Source: Desulfitobacterium sp038181555 (GTDB taxonomy: Bacteria; Bacillota; Desulfitobacteriia; Desulfitobacteriales; Desulfitobacteriaceae). From it: DNA of 56,723 nucleotides. The position numbers were made by a program, and so were the translations under genes. The notes beneath the pieces were generated by a model. That model searched no databases. It was not told the DNA's origin and saw only the letters and a program-made list of their open reading frames with translations. Where the stretch lies: positions 1-56,723 of the forward strand of contig NZ_JBBWUA010000021.1 in NCBI RefSeq assembly GCF_038181555.1. Reading direction: 5' to 3'. This document shows, in pieces, positions 1 to 8,193 of this stretch. The number at the start of each line of letters is the position of its first letter. Position 1 is the first letter of the stretch.

Positions 1-1416
1 ATTACCGGTAAATTCGAAATTCTTAAGAACTCTGTAGCTTCTCTTTCTCCTGACCGTCGTTTACAAGCCTTACTCATCGCCTTCAGCTTCGGAGCCTTCA
101 TTGAAGGTGCTTCTGGATTCGGAACTCCGGTTGCTGTGTCTGGTGCGATCATGGTGGGCTTGGGCTTCCGTCCAATGACTGCTGCTGTTATTTGCTTGAT
201 TGCTAACACTGCACCAGTTGCTTGGGGCGCCATCGGTACTCCAATTCTCACCTTGGGTCAAGTATCAGGGATTCCTGCTGAATTGATCAGTATGCAAGCT
301 GGTCGTCAGCTTCCCTTCTTCTCCGTAATCGTTCCTTTCTGGCTTGTTGCTACTCTCGTCTTCATGGATAAAGGATCTTGGAAAGATGTCTTTGAAGTAT
401 GGCCTGCAACTTTAGTCTCCGGTCTATCCTTTGCCATTACCCAGTTTGGAATGTCTCAAGCTGGTAACGTCATGCTCGTTGATATCGGTTCCGGTATCGT
501 AAGTATGATCGTTACTGCCTTATTCTTAAAAGTATGGAAGCCTAAAAATATCATGGGTCATGATGATGCTCATGAAAACAAGGCCCATGCCGCTACCCAG
601 CTTAACAAGAAGAAAGTTGAAGCACCAACTTACACTACAGGCGAACTCGTCATGGCTTGGATGCCTTGGGTATTCTTGGCACTGGCAGTATTCGTTTGGG
701 GTATGAGTGATGTTAAAGCTTTCTTGAACGGACTCTTCAATCCAAAGATCGCAGTTCCCTATCTTGATGGCTTAGTTCATCACACTGCACCGGTAGGTAA
801 TCCTGAGAAACCAATGGCTGCAGTTTACAGCTGGAACATCTTAACCATGGCAGGTACAGGTATTATGTTGGCTGCTGTACTTTCCAACATTTTCATCCTC
901 AAGCTTAAAGCAGATCAATGGGTCCAAGCTTTCAATATGACTGCAAAACGGATGGTTGTTCCCATCACCGTTATCTGCTCCGTATTAGGATTAGGTTACC
1001 TGACTCGTTATGCTGGAACCGACGCTATCCTCGGTTTGGCCTTCACAAAGACAGGATCCGCATATCCCTTCTTTGCTTCCATGCTCGGTTGGTTAGGTGT
1101 GTTCTTGACAGGTAGTGATACCTCCTCCAACGCTATGTTTGGTGGACTACAAAAGATTACTGCTGAGCAACTTGGTTTGAACCCTGTTCTTATCGTTACT
1201 GCGAACAGTACCGGTGGTGTTATGGGTAAAATGATCGATGCTCAAAGTATCGTTGTTGCTACCGTTGCTTGTTATGAGAACCATCAAGAAGGTATGGCTG
1301 CAGTTGGCCCGATCTTCCGTGCGGTTATCTGGCACAGTCTTGCCCTTGCGATCATGCTTAGTGCTTTGGTCTGGGCTCAAGCTTATATCTTCCCATGGAT
1401 GCAAGTTTATATGTAA
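1..1416 (+). CDS. lctP: L-lactate permease (LctP family), 3' part
   Basis: The reading frame is open from base 1, so the start lies upstream; 471 residues are visible and the family is usually about 550, so roughly 80-90 N-terminal residues are missing. The family signature GAFIEGASGFGTP is near visible residue 35, followed by about ten hydrophobic segments and the late motif GSDTSSNAMFG. LctP proteins are inner-membrane proton symporters for lactate and sometimes glycolate. Codon choice is strongly biased to GCT, GGT, GTT, TTC and AAC, which suggests high expression. A strong terminator follows at 1478-1529. The assignment is secure; the exact substrate is inferred from the family. Confidence 0.93.
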   Translation: MTGKFEILKNSVASLSPDRRLQALLIAFSFGAFIEGASGFGTPVAVSGAIMVGLGFRPMTAAVICLIANTAPVAWGAIGTPILTLGQVSGIPAELISMQAGRQLPFFSVIVPFWLVATLVFMDKGSWKDVFEVWPATLVSGLSFAITQFGMSQAGNVMLVDIGSGIVSMIVTALFLKVWKPKNIMGHDDAHENKAHAATQLNKKKVEAPTYTTGELVMAWMPWVFLALAVFVWGMSDVKAFLNGLFNPKIAVPYLDGLVHHTAPVGNPEKPMAAVYSWNILTMAGTGIMLAAVLSNIFILKLKADQWVQAFNMTAKRMVVPITVICSVLGLGYLTRYAGTDAILGLAFTKTGSAYPFFASMLGWLGVFLTGSDTSSNAMFGGLQKITAEQLGLNPVLIVTANSTGGVMGKMIDAQSIVVATVACYENHQEGMAAVGPIFRAVIWHSLALAIMLSALVWAQAYIFPWMQVYM

Positions 1417-1477
1417 TAGAGGGCTTGCTCAACTGAATTAAGAACCTGCTTGTTTATTATGTGAATAGGCCGGTGCT

Positions 1478-1529
1478 GGGAGTGTCGCACAAAATTCTCG
1501 AAAGTGAATGGGCGACACTCCCATTTTTT
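1478..1529 (+). terminator. Rho-independent terminator of lctP
   Basis: An 11-bp perfect stem (gggagtgtcgc at 1478-1488, gcgacactccc at 1512-1522) is followed by a run of T (1524-1529). It lies between lctP and the small minus-strand gene and should end the lctP transcript. Confidence 0.85.
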
Positions 1530-1533
1530 AATG

Positions 1534-1758
1534 TTAATTCTCCACGGGATATCGCACAGCCGCATCGAGGTAGACATATTGATCATCCCGATGCTGACGA
1601 ACCATGCCGATAATACCCTCGTCATGTATTTCATCTAAGTAGTGCTGAGTATAAGCTTGATAAGCTCTTTCGTCCCAAGGATTTGTGAAGTCAGCAACCT
1701 GTTCAAGATAGATTGCGATAGGGATGCACAAACGATGATGATTAACGATAATACTCAT
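1534..1758 (-). CDS. Hypothetical 74-residue protein
   Basis: I do not recognise this protein. It is hydrophilic, rich in His, Tyr and Asp, with no membrane segment, and may be cytoplasmic. The start is well supported: on the minus strand a near-consensus AGGAGG lies about 8 bases before the ATG at 1758. It reads towards lctP and ends a few bases before the lctP terminator. The overlapping minus-strand frame at 1407-1634 has no comparable ribosome binding site and is ignored. Function unknown. Confidence 0.6.
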   Translation of the reverse strand: MSIIVNHHRLCIPIAIYLEQVADFTNPWDERAYQAYTQHYLDEIHDEGIIGMVRQHRDDQYVYLDAAVRYPVEN

Positions 1759-1964
1759 TTTGACCTCCTGATTGCTTTAGTTTACAATGGAATGAGGATT
1801 GGACTAATATAGTATTTACATTATCTCTGTACATAAGTTAAAATTTCTGATAGGTTATTGAGACAAACCATTTCATGTCCGTTGAAGTAGTTTATTGAAG
1901 TAGGTTATATGATGTGGGTTTGTGAGATAGGTTATGTCACAAAGATCGCTATCGTAGAAGGGGA

Positions 1965-2711
1965 GTGAGACCGATCGATCATCAAGTGCCTGACATAGAA
2001 AACGGGTCATCAGAACAGAATGGGGCAGATACAGAGCAAAGGAAATTGACCTGGGTTGAATTGCTCTATGCCCTTATAGGGATTGCCGTTCTTTACCTAG
2101 GGCTTGGCTTTATCACGGCTTGGGTAGCTAGTTGGTGGGAGTATGAGCGCGTCCTCCTTTATATTAATGGTTTTATGACGCAGGGTATGTTTTTTCTGAT
2201 CATTTTATTCATCATGCGCACTCGCAAATGGAGCTGGAACGACTTTGGCTGGCATGATGTGAAAGAAAGATACTTGGGAAGGGTCGTTGCTCTTTATATC
2301 CTTACTTGGATTGTGAATATCATCTATGCGGCTTACCTGTTTGAAAGAGGGTTTACTCCTCCGGATACTGATGTCTATTCCAAGTTATTAGGTAATGCTA
2401 CCCTTATTACTTTCTGCTTGAATCTTATTTTAGCTGGAATGCTTGCCCCTATCCTCGAAGAGACGATGTTTAGGGGGATTATTTATAAAAGCCTGAATAG
2501 CTACATGGGCAAATGGACAGCTGCAGCAATAAGTGCAGCCATCTTTTCTGGATTGCATCTTCAGTCTTATGGGTTTATTCCACGTTTTGTCCTAGGGATG
2601 GTTTTGGCTTCCCTTGTGATGAAATATAACTCGATCAAGCCAGCAGTGGCTCTACATGCGCTCAACAACATTGTCGCCCTGCTTCTAGTCGTCTTATCCG
2701 AAGGTTTTTAG
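1965..2711 (+). CDS. CPBP-family intramembrane metalloprotease (CAAX/Abi)
   Basis: 248 residues, GTG start directly behind GAAGGGG. The protein has about six to seven membrane segments after a hydrophilic N-terminus of about 28 residues. The CPBP motifs are in order: EETMFRG (Glu165, Glu166, Arg170), FSGLH (His198) and HALNN (His231, Asn234). These are the expected metal ligands and catalytic residues of the CAAX prenyl protease 2 / Abi family, membrane proteases whose bacterial substrates are mostly unknown. It stands alone, upstream of cmk and separated from it by a likely promoter. The family is clear; the biological target is not. Confidence 0.88.
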   Translation: MRPIDHQVPDIENGSSEQNGADTEQRKLTWVELLYALIGIAVLYLGLGFITAWVASWWEYERVLLYINGFMTQGMFFLIILFIMRTRKWSWNDFGWHDVKERYLGRVVALYILTWIVNIIYAAYLFERGFTPPDTDVYSKLLGNATLITFCLNLILAGMLAPILEETMFRGIIYKSLNSYMGKWTAAAISAAIFSGLHLQSYGFIPRFVLGMVLASLVMKYNSIKPAVALHALNNIVALLLVVLSEGF

Positions 2712-2722
2712 AGGTACAATGA

Positions 2723-2752
2723 TTGTGATGGCTTCGGACATTATGGTATAAT
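2723..2752 (+). promoter_or_regulatory. Predicted sigma-A promoter for cmk
   Basis: TTGTGA at 2723-2728 and a perfect TATAAT at 2747-2752, spacer 18 bp, about 40 bp upstream of the cmk start. The -10 box is perfect; the -35 is weak. Confidence 0.5.
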
Positions 2753-2794
2753 AAAATGTCGTTCTTAGAAGAATGTAAATCGAGGGTGTGAATA

Positions 2795-3457
2795 GTGAAA
2801 GATAATCTTCAGATTGCTATCGATGGCCCGGCGGGTGCGGGTAAAAGCACAATTGCTAAAGGAATTGCTCATCGGTTAGGGATTTTTTACGTGGACACTG
2901 GAGCGATGTATAGAGCTATTACATATAAGGCGATGAGCATAAACATCCCCCTGGACCAGGAAGAGGCCATTGTAGAGCTAGCTTGGAAATGTGATATCGT
3001 TCTTGATCATACTGAAGCTAGAAAAATACATTGCGACGGACAGGATATAACAGAAGCCATCCGGACACCTGAGGTTTCACGTAATGTATCGATCATCGCA
3101 GCTTATGCTGGGGTTAGAGAAAGATTGGTGGACTTACAACGACGTGAAGCTCAACGAGGAAGCGTCGTGATGGACGGACGAGATATAGGAACCTATGTCT
3201 TGCCGGAAGCGGATCTTAAAATCTTTTTGACAGCAACCGCTGAAGAGAGAGCGAGACGCCGCTGGCTGGAGTTGCAAAAAACAAGCAAGCAGATTTCCTT
3301 TGCAGAGGTTAAGCGGGATATGCAGATGCGTGACCAAACCGATCAACAGCGAGAAGTATCACCCTTGGTTCCGGCTGCCGATGCCATTATCCTTGACACC
3401 ACTGGCTTGAGTGTGGAGGAAATTATCGAGCGTATCATCAGCCTGATCAATAATTAA
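2795..3457 (+). CDS. cmk: Cytidylate kinase
   Basis: 220 residues, GTG start with GAGGG upstream. The N-terminus carries the P-loop GPAGAGKST (residues 11-19), followed by the CMP-kinase pattern VDTGAMYRA and the late MDGRDIGTYVLP and ARRRW segments. It phosphorylates CMP and dCMP to the diphosphates using ATP in the cytoplasm. Length is normal. It begins a run with plsC and ispH-rpsA; cmk next to a gene carrying S1 domains is a common bacterial arrangement. Confidence 0.95.
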   Translation: MKDNLQIAIDGPAGAGKSTIAKGIAHRLGIFYVDTGAMYRAITYKAMSINIPLDQEEAIVELAWKCDIVLDHTEARKIHCDGQDITEAIRTPEVSRNVSIIAAYAGVRERLVDLQRREAQRGSVVMDGRDIGTYVLPEADLKIFLTATAEERARRRWLELQKTSKQISFAEVKRDMQMRDQTDQQREVSPLVPAADAIILDTTGLSVEEIIERIISLINN

Positions 3458-3493
3458 GTCTGATGAAACGCCATAAAGTGAGGCGAAAGGACA

Positions 3494-4099
3494 ATGAGCC
3501 TATATCATTTTTTAAAAAAACTATTTCGCTTACAGTTTCGAGCGATGGGCTGGAAAGTTCACGGGGTAGAAAACTTTCCGAAGAACGGACCGGTGATCTT
3601 AGTAAGTAATCATGTCAGCAATTGGGATCCGATAGTGGCCGCCTGTAGTGTGCCGCTCAATGTTTCCTTCATGGCAAAAGAAGAACTATTTTCTAATCCA
3701 CTTCTAGGAAAAGTCTTTCGTAACTACCTAGGAGCTTTCCCTGTGAAGAGAGGCCAAGGTGACACCAGTGCCATCCGGAATGCCTTGAAGGTTCTCAAGG
3801 AAGGGAAAGTCTTGGGTCTGTTTCCCGAAGGTACACGCTCGAAGTCCGGTGAGCTACAAAAAGGTTTTTCTGGTATGATTTTATTAATGGAAAAAAGTCA
3901 AGCACCCATCGTGCCTATGCGTGTGAATGGCACCCAGAATCTCTTGACTCGAGGATGGGGTCATATTGAAGTTTTTGTCGGCCCCCCCATCAGTCCCGAG
4001 CAACTCAAAGCCCCTGAAGGGGTAGAAAATCGCCGGGAATGGGCTGCAGACCAAATAATGAAGGCTATCGATAATTTGTCTGTTGCAAATCTCCACTAA
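3494..4099 (+). CDS. plsC: 1-acyl-sn-glycerol-3-phosphate acyltransferase
   Basis: 201 residues, ATG start with a purine-rich GAGGCGAAAGG upstream. It has the acyltransferase NHX4D motif (NHVSNWD, His40 to Asp45) and the acceptor-binding FPEGTRS (110-116). It acylates lysophosphatidic acid to phosphatidic acid at the membrane, the second step of phospholipid synthesis. It lies 36 bases after cmk and is probably co-transcribed. plsY, for the first acylation, and gpsA, for glycerol-3-phosphate supply, are in the same window. Confidence 0.92.
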   Translation: MSLYHFLKKLFRLQFRAMGWKVHGVENFPKNGPVILVSNHVSNWDPIVAACSVPLNVSFMAKEELFSNPLLGKVFRNYLGAFPVKRGQGDTSAIRNALKVLKEGKVLGLFPEGTRSKSGELQKGFSGMILLMEKSQAPIVPMRVNGTQNLLTRGWGHIEVFVGPPISPEQLKAPEGVENRREWAADQIMKAIDNLSVANLH

Positions 4100-4124
4100 G
4101 CCACTTGCTTGTTAAGCAAGTGGC
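4100..4124 (+). terminator. Strong hairpin after plsC, no T-tract
   Basis: Perfect 11-bp stem (gccacttgctt / aagcaagtggc) with a 3-base loop directly after the plsC stop codon. No T-run follows, so it may be a partial terminator or a 3'-end stabilising hairpin. Confidence 0.5.
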
Positions 4125-4239
4125 ATGAGACAGCAGGACAATGCATTATTTTTCTTAGAGAGGGCAATTTAATTCTAATGAAGGAATTTTGGGAATTATA
4201 GCGAATTTTAAGCGTAATGCGAGTTAAGGAGGAGCAAAA

Positions 4240-6225
4240 TTGAAAATTATCCGGGCGGAAAAGGCCGGATTTTGCTTTGGCGTTAAGCGAGCATTAGATA
4301 TGGCTGAACGAACTGTTGTTTCTTCTAGTGCCGCATCCTTGGGGCCTTTGATCCATAATAAGCAAGTGGTAGAGAAGATGGAAAAGCAAGGAGTTCGTGT
4401 TGTCGGGGAAGTGAAGGAAACACAAAACGGAGATACTTTAATTATTCGCTCCCATGGGGTTCCTCCTGATATCTATCAAGAAGCCCAACGCTTACAAGTG
4501 GAAGTGGTAGATGCTACCTGTCCATTTGTCCAAAAAGCACAACGACTGGCCGCCGAAGCTTCCAAGTCTAGTCAAGTCATTGTAGTGGGGGATCGCCAAC
4601 ATCCCGAGGTACAAGGAATCTTGGGATGGGCAGGAATTAAGTCAATAGCGATTGAGACACTTGGGGAAGCTATGGAACTTCCGTTTTATGAAAAACTATC
4701 TGTACTGGCGCAGACGACGCAGCCAGCTGCGAATTTCCACAGTATTGTCGAAGAGTTAAGAAAACATACCCAGGAGTTGAAGGTACATAATACCATTTGC
4801 AATGCAACAGAGGAGCGACAAACCGTTGCCCGAGAATTGGCTGGTAAGGTTGATGTGATGATTGTGGTCGGAGGTAAAAATAGTGCCAATACCAGAAAGT
4901 TGGCCGGGATTTGCGCCGAACATACCAAAACATATCTTATTGAAACGGCTGATGAATTAGAAAATAACTGGTTTGAAGGGGTAGAAACCGTAGGACTTAC
5001 GGCTGGAGCCTCGACACCAGATTGGATTATTGAGGAGGTTTATAACAAGATGTCAAACATGGAAAACCAAGAAATGAATGAAATTATGAATATGGAGGAC
5101 TGGGCCGCAGAGATGCAGAGTTTGCATCGCGGTGCTTTAGTCACTGGAACAGTCGTAAAAGTGAACCATGATGAGGTGTTTGTTGATTTAGGTTGGAAGT
5201 CCGAAGGGATAATCTCCCTTAAAGAACTCACTGTATCTTCTAATGTACAGCCCAGCGATATTGTTGCAGTTGGCGATAAGATCCAAGCTGTTGTACTTCG
5301 CGTGGAGAATGAAGAGGGAAATCCTATTCTTTCCAAGCGTAGAGCTGATGAATTTGCTGCTGCCGATCGCCTCAAAGAATATGCAGAGACCAAACAAGAA
5401 ATTCAGGGTAAAGTAGCTGAGGTAGTTAAAGGTGGATTAATTGTTGATGTAGGTATGCGTGGTTTCGTGCCTGCCTCACAAATTCAACCGGGCTATGTGG
5501 AAGATTTAAATCAATTCAAAGGACAAACTCTGCGCATGCGGGTTATTGAATTTGATCCCTCGAAACGCCGGGTGGTGCTTTCGCAAAAGGAAATCTTGCA
5601 GGAAGAGCTTGCTGTTAAGAAGGAACACCTGCTCGAAAGCCTCCAGGAAGGTGACGTTATCAGCGGTACTGTGAAGCGTTTGGCTCAATTTGGAGCATTC
5701 ATTGATCTTGGTGGGGTGGATGGACTGCTTCACGTGTCCGACATCGCCTATACACGGGTAAAGCATCCTTCTGAATATGTTAATGTCGGAGATGAAGTGG
5801 AAGTTCAGGTTCTCAAAGTGGACAAGGAACAGGGCAAGATTTCCTTAGGTCTTAAACAATTGAAACCGAGCCCTTGGGAAAACGCCCTTGAGAAATATGC
5901 GGTCGGCACCCTTGTGACTGGAAAGGTTGTTCGTATTGCCACCTTTGGAGCTTTTGTGCAGTTGGAAGATGGGGTCGATGCTTTGATCCATATCTCCCAG
6001 CTTTCCGAAAAGCGAGTGAATAAGGTAGAAGATATTGTGAAGGTCGGCGACATGGTTCAAGCTAAGGTTATCGAATGCAAGCCCGAGGAAAAACGCGTTA
6101 GCTTAAGTATTCGCGAAGCTGCGGAAGAAGCTCAAGCGACTGAAGATGCAGAACTCCTAGCGAGTCAACCCGAAGCCCCTCAAGTTACGATCGGTGATGC
6201 TATCCAAACAGAATCCGAAGAATAA
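4240..6225 (+). CDS. ispH-rpsA: Bifunctional IspH (HMBPP reductase) / ribosomal protein S1 fusion
   Basis: 661 residues, TTG start 8 bases after AAGGAGGAG. Residues 1-270 are IspH (LytB), which makes IPP and DMAPP from HMBPP with an Fe-S cluster; the three cluster cysteines are Cys12 (GFCFGV), Cys94 (ATCPF) and Cys187 (NTICNAT). After a linker rich in Met, Asn and Glu, four S1 RNA-binding repeats follow at about 297-368, 386-450, 471-540 and 556-625, each with the usual G-x-F-V-D/L pattern. No stop or frameshift separates the halves, so this is a genuine fusion, a configuration known in some Clostridia. It links isoprenoid supply to a translation protein; whether both halves stay joined in the cell is not visible. 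Confidence 0.95.
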   Translation: MKIIRAEKAGFCFGVKRALDMAERTVVSSSAASLGPLIHNKQVVEKMEKQGVRVVGEVKETQNGDTLIIRSHGVPPDIYQEAQRLQVEVVDATCPFVQKAQRLAAEASKSSQVIVVGDRQHPEVQGILGWAGIKSIAIETLGEAMELPFYEKLSVLAQTTQPAANFHSIVEELRKHTQELKVHNTICNATEERQTVARELAGKVDVMIVVGGKNSANTRKLAGICAEHTKTYLIETADELENNWFEGVETVGLTAGASTPDWIIEEVYNKMSNMENQEMNEIMNMEDWAAEMQSLHRGALVTGTVVKVNHDEVFVDLGWKSEGIISLKELTVSSNVQPSDIVAVGDKIQAVVLRVENEEGNPILSKRRADEFAAADRLKEYAETKQEIQGKVAEVVKGGLIVDVGMRGFVPASQIQPGYVEDLNQFKGQTLRMRVIEFDPSKRRVVLSQKEILQEELAVKKEHLLESLQEGDVISGTVKRLAQFGAFIDLGGVDGLLHVSDIAYTRVKHPSEYVNVGDEVEVQVLKVDKEQGKISLGLKQLKPSPWENALEKYAVGTLVTGKVVRIATFGAFVQLEDGVDALIHISQLSEKRVNKVEDIVKVGDMVQAKVIECKPEEKRVSLSIREAAEEAQATEDAELLASQPEAPQVTIGDAIQTESEE

Positions 6226-6260
6226 AGGAAATTCACATAAAATAGAACCAATGAGCATCT

Positions 6261-6290
6261 ATGACTTCTTGCAAGCATGCAGGAAGTCAT
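6261..6290 (+). terminator. Hairpin between ispH-rpsA and the ftsW-like gene
   Basis: 13-bp stem with one G-T pair (atgacttcttgca / tgcaggaagtcat), loop agca, followed only by ttt. Likely a partial terminator or attenuator at the end of ispH-rpsA. Confidence 0.45.
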
Positions 6291-6341
6291 TTGCTGTCCA
6301 TAGAATATTACTCTCATGGAAGTTAAAGCGAGGGATTAGCA

Positions 6342-7529
6342 GTGCCGAAAAGACGAAAACGCTCACTACTCGGAAAGTTACCCAAGCCACTCCACGAGGT
6401 AGACTTTTATTTGCTGATCTCGGTGTTAGCAATTCTCGCCTATGGGTTGGTAATGGTACTTACGGCAGGTTCTGTCAGGGGATATAATGAGACCGATAAT
6501 ACATTCTTCTACGTGCTGAAGCAAGGAAAATGGGCAGTGCTCGGGAGCTTTTTGGCGTTGACTATCACAAGGATTCCTTTTCCTGTTTTCAGGAAATTTG
6601 CCGGCCTAGGAATTGGTGTCACTTTGCTTTTGTTGGTGCTAGTGTTGAATTCCGACAGTGCAATAGAAGCCAATGGAGCATCTAGGTGGTTGAAAATTGG
6701 GCCAGTCAATGTACAACCTTCGGAAATTGCGAAAATTGCACTCATACTTTTTTTAGCAAACTACCTTGACCGTTATCCGGTGAAGAAGTTAAAGGACCTT
6801 GCTTGGCCGGCCCTCGTTCTTATTCCACTCTTAGCCTTGGTTTACAAGCAACCTGACTTAGGAACAACACTAGTGCTTGTGTTTACTGCTGCTGCCCTTC
6901 TTTGGCAGACTGAACTACGCACCGGCTGGTTTCTGCTGGCAGTTCCTATGCTTGGTGGACCTCTTTTGTATCTCATCTATAATACACCTTATCAATGGAA
7001 CCGAATTCTTGTTTGGTTGGACCCCTGGCAGTATGCCTCCGGAATGGGATATCAAATCACCAATGCTGAGATTGCCTTTGGGTCAGGGGGAATCTTTGGG
7101 GTAGGATTAGGTCGAAGCTTGCAAAAGTTCGGATATTTACCAGAAACCTATACGGATATGATTTTTGCTTTAATCGGTGAGGAACTAGGCTTAATGGGTA
7201 CCGTATTCTTGATTGGGTTGTTTATATTCTGCTTTGGCAGGGCTTTTTATATCTCAAGAAAATGCCCGGATCGGTTTGGACGCTTGTTGTCCTTTGGCAT
7301 CACCTTCTCTTTAGCGATGCAATCAGGGATTAATCTTTCTGTAGTGACTGGAGTATTACCGGTAACAGGAATCACTCTGCCCTTGGTATCCTACGGTGGT
7401 AGTTCCTTAGTCATTACCTTAGTCGAGATAGGTATCTTACTGAATATTTCTCGCTATAGTCATATAAATTCGCCTCATCCAAGTTCCTTCTCCATGCCTC
7501 CGATTGAAGGACAGACTTTGCGGGAATAA
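6342..7529 (+). CDS. ftsW: SEDS-family peptidoglycan polymerase (FtsW/SpoVE-like)
   Basis: 395 residues with about ten membrane segments after a basic N-terminus. SEDS hallmarks are visible: QPSEIAKI, the loop LPETYTDMIFALIGEELG and the C-terminal PLVSYGGSS. SEDS proteins polymerise lipid II glycan strands with a partner class B PBP. The TDxIFAxIGEELG loop is more like FtsW and SpoVE than RodA, but these cannot be separated safely without a tree. GTG start at 6342 in a weak ribosome-binding context (AGCGAGGGATTAGCA). No PBP gene is adjacent. Confidence 0.85.
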   Translation: MPKRRKRSLLGKLPKPLHEVDFYLLISVLAILAYGLVMVLTAGSVRGYNETDNTFFYVLKQGKWAVLGSFLALTITRIPFPVFRKFAGLGIGVTLLLLVLVLNSDSAIEANGASRWLKIGPVNVQPSEIAKIALILFLANYLDRYPVKKLKDLAWPALVLIPLLALVYKQPDLGTTLVLVFTAAALLWQTELRTGWFLLAVPMLGGPLLYLIYNTPYQWNRILVWLDPWQYASGMGYQITNAEIAFGSGGIFGVGLGRSLQKFGYLPETYTDMIFALIGEELGLMGTVFLIGLFIFCFGRAFYISRKCPDRFGRLLSFGITFSLAMQSGINLSVVTGVLPVTGITLPLVSYGGSSLVITLVEIGILLNISRYSHINSPHPSSFSMPPIEGQTLRE

Positions 7530-7560
7530 TAAGGGAACAAGCTCGAGGAGGCGATAAGAG

Positions 7561-8193
7561 TTGGTGTTCCCGATTGGCGAGTGGTTGCTCTTGAGTGTCG
7601 GGTTTCTGGCATGGGCAGAGTGGCCGATTTTTCGTATTGATAAAAGTTTGAGAGTTCTTCCACTGGCTTGGATCTTGGGGTGGATTATTGAAGATAGCTT
7701 TACTCTTTCCCTTACCTGGGATTGGGATTTTCCGCGGGTCCTAGTCTTGGTTGCCGTATCCTGGATTGCTTGGAAGCGAGCTAAGTGTCGCGAATTTCCG
7801 GGGATACTCGTAACGTCAATATGCTTATTGGCTCAGGATCTGTTTGTACTGAATGAACCGGGGATTCTTTCCTATGATCGATGGTTGTTTGCTGTAGTTT
7901 TTTTAGCAGCGGCATTTTTCAGCACTCATGACCTTTGGAGTATGACTTTAGCCCTTTCCGGTGGAATGCTCATCAACATGGGCTTAGTCATGTTTTTATT
8001 TGATGGAGTTGTCAGATACTACAGCCTTCCGAATGCATTTCTTTGGCATTTTAGCAGTGCAGCATGCCTTATGATTGCCGCCTTAAGGCAGATTCGTGAG
8101 TATAATCAGATTAAGAAAAGCCTAAGAACTGGGATGATAGTGGTGCAGGAGTCCATAACGGACGATGGAGGGACATATAGAAAGGATGACTAG
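7561..8193 (+). CDS. Hypothetical multi-pass membrane protein
   Basis: 210 residues, about six hydrophobic segments, then a hydrophilic tail of about 35 residues. TTG start at 7561 about 8 bases after GAGGAGGC (an alternative GTG is the next codon). I do not recognise a named family. It is rich in Trp, which is common in integral membrane proteins. It lies between the SEDS gene and the DUF512 gene and overlaps the latter, so translational coupling is likely. Function unknown; the context suggests an envelope role, but that is only inference. Confidence 0.75.
   Translation: MVFPIGEWLLLSVGFLAWAEWPIFRIDKSLRVLPLAWILGWIIEDSFTLSLTWDWDFPRVLVLVAVSWIAWKRAKCREFPGILVTSICLLAQDLFVLNEPGILSYDRWLFAVVFLAAAFFSTHDLWSMTLALSGGMLINMGLVMFLFDGVVRYYSLPNAFLWHFSSAACLMIAALRQIREYNQIKKSLRTGMIVVQESITDDGGTYRKDD

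Noticed and set aside
5040..5393. 117-codon minus-strand frame in ispH-rpsA
   Set aside because: Antisense shadow of the S1 domains.
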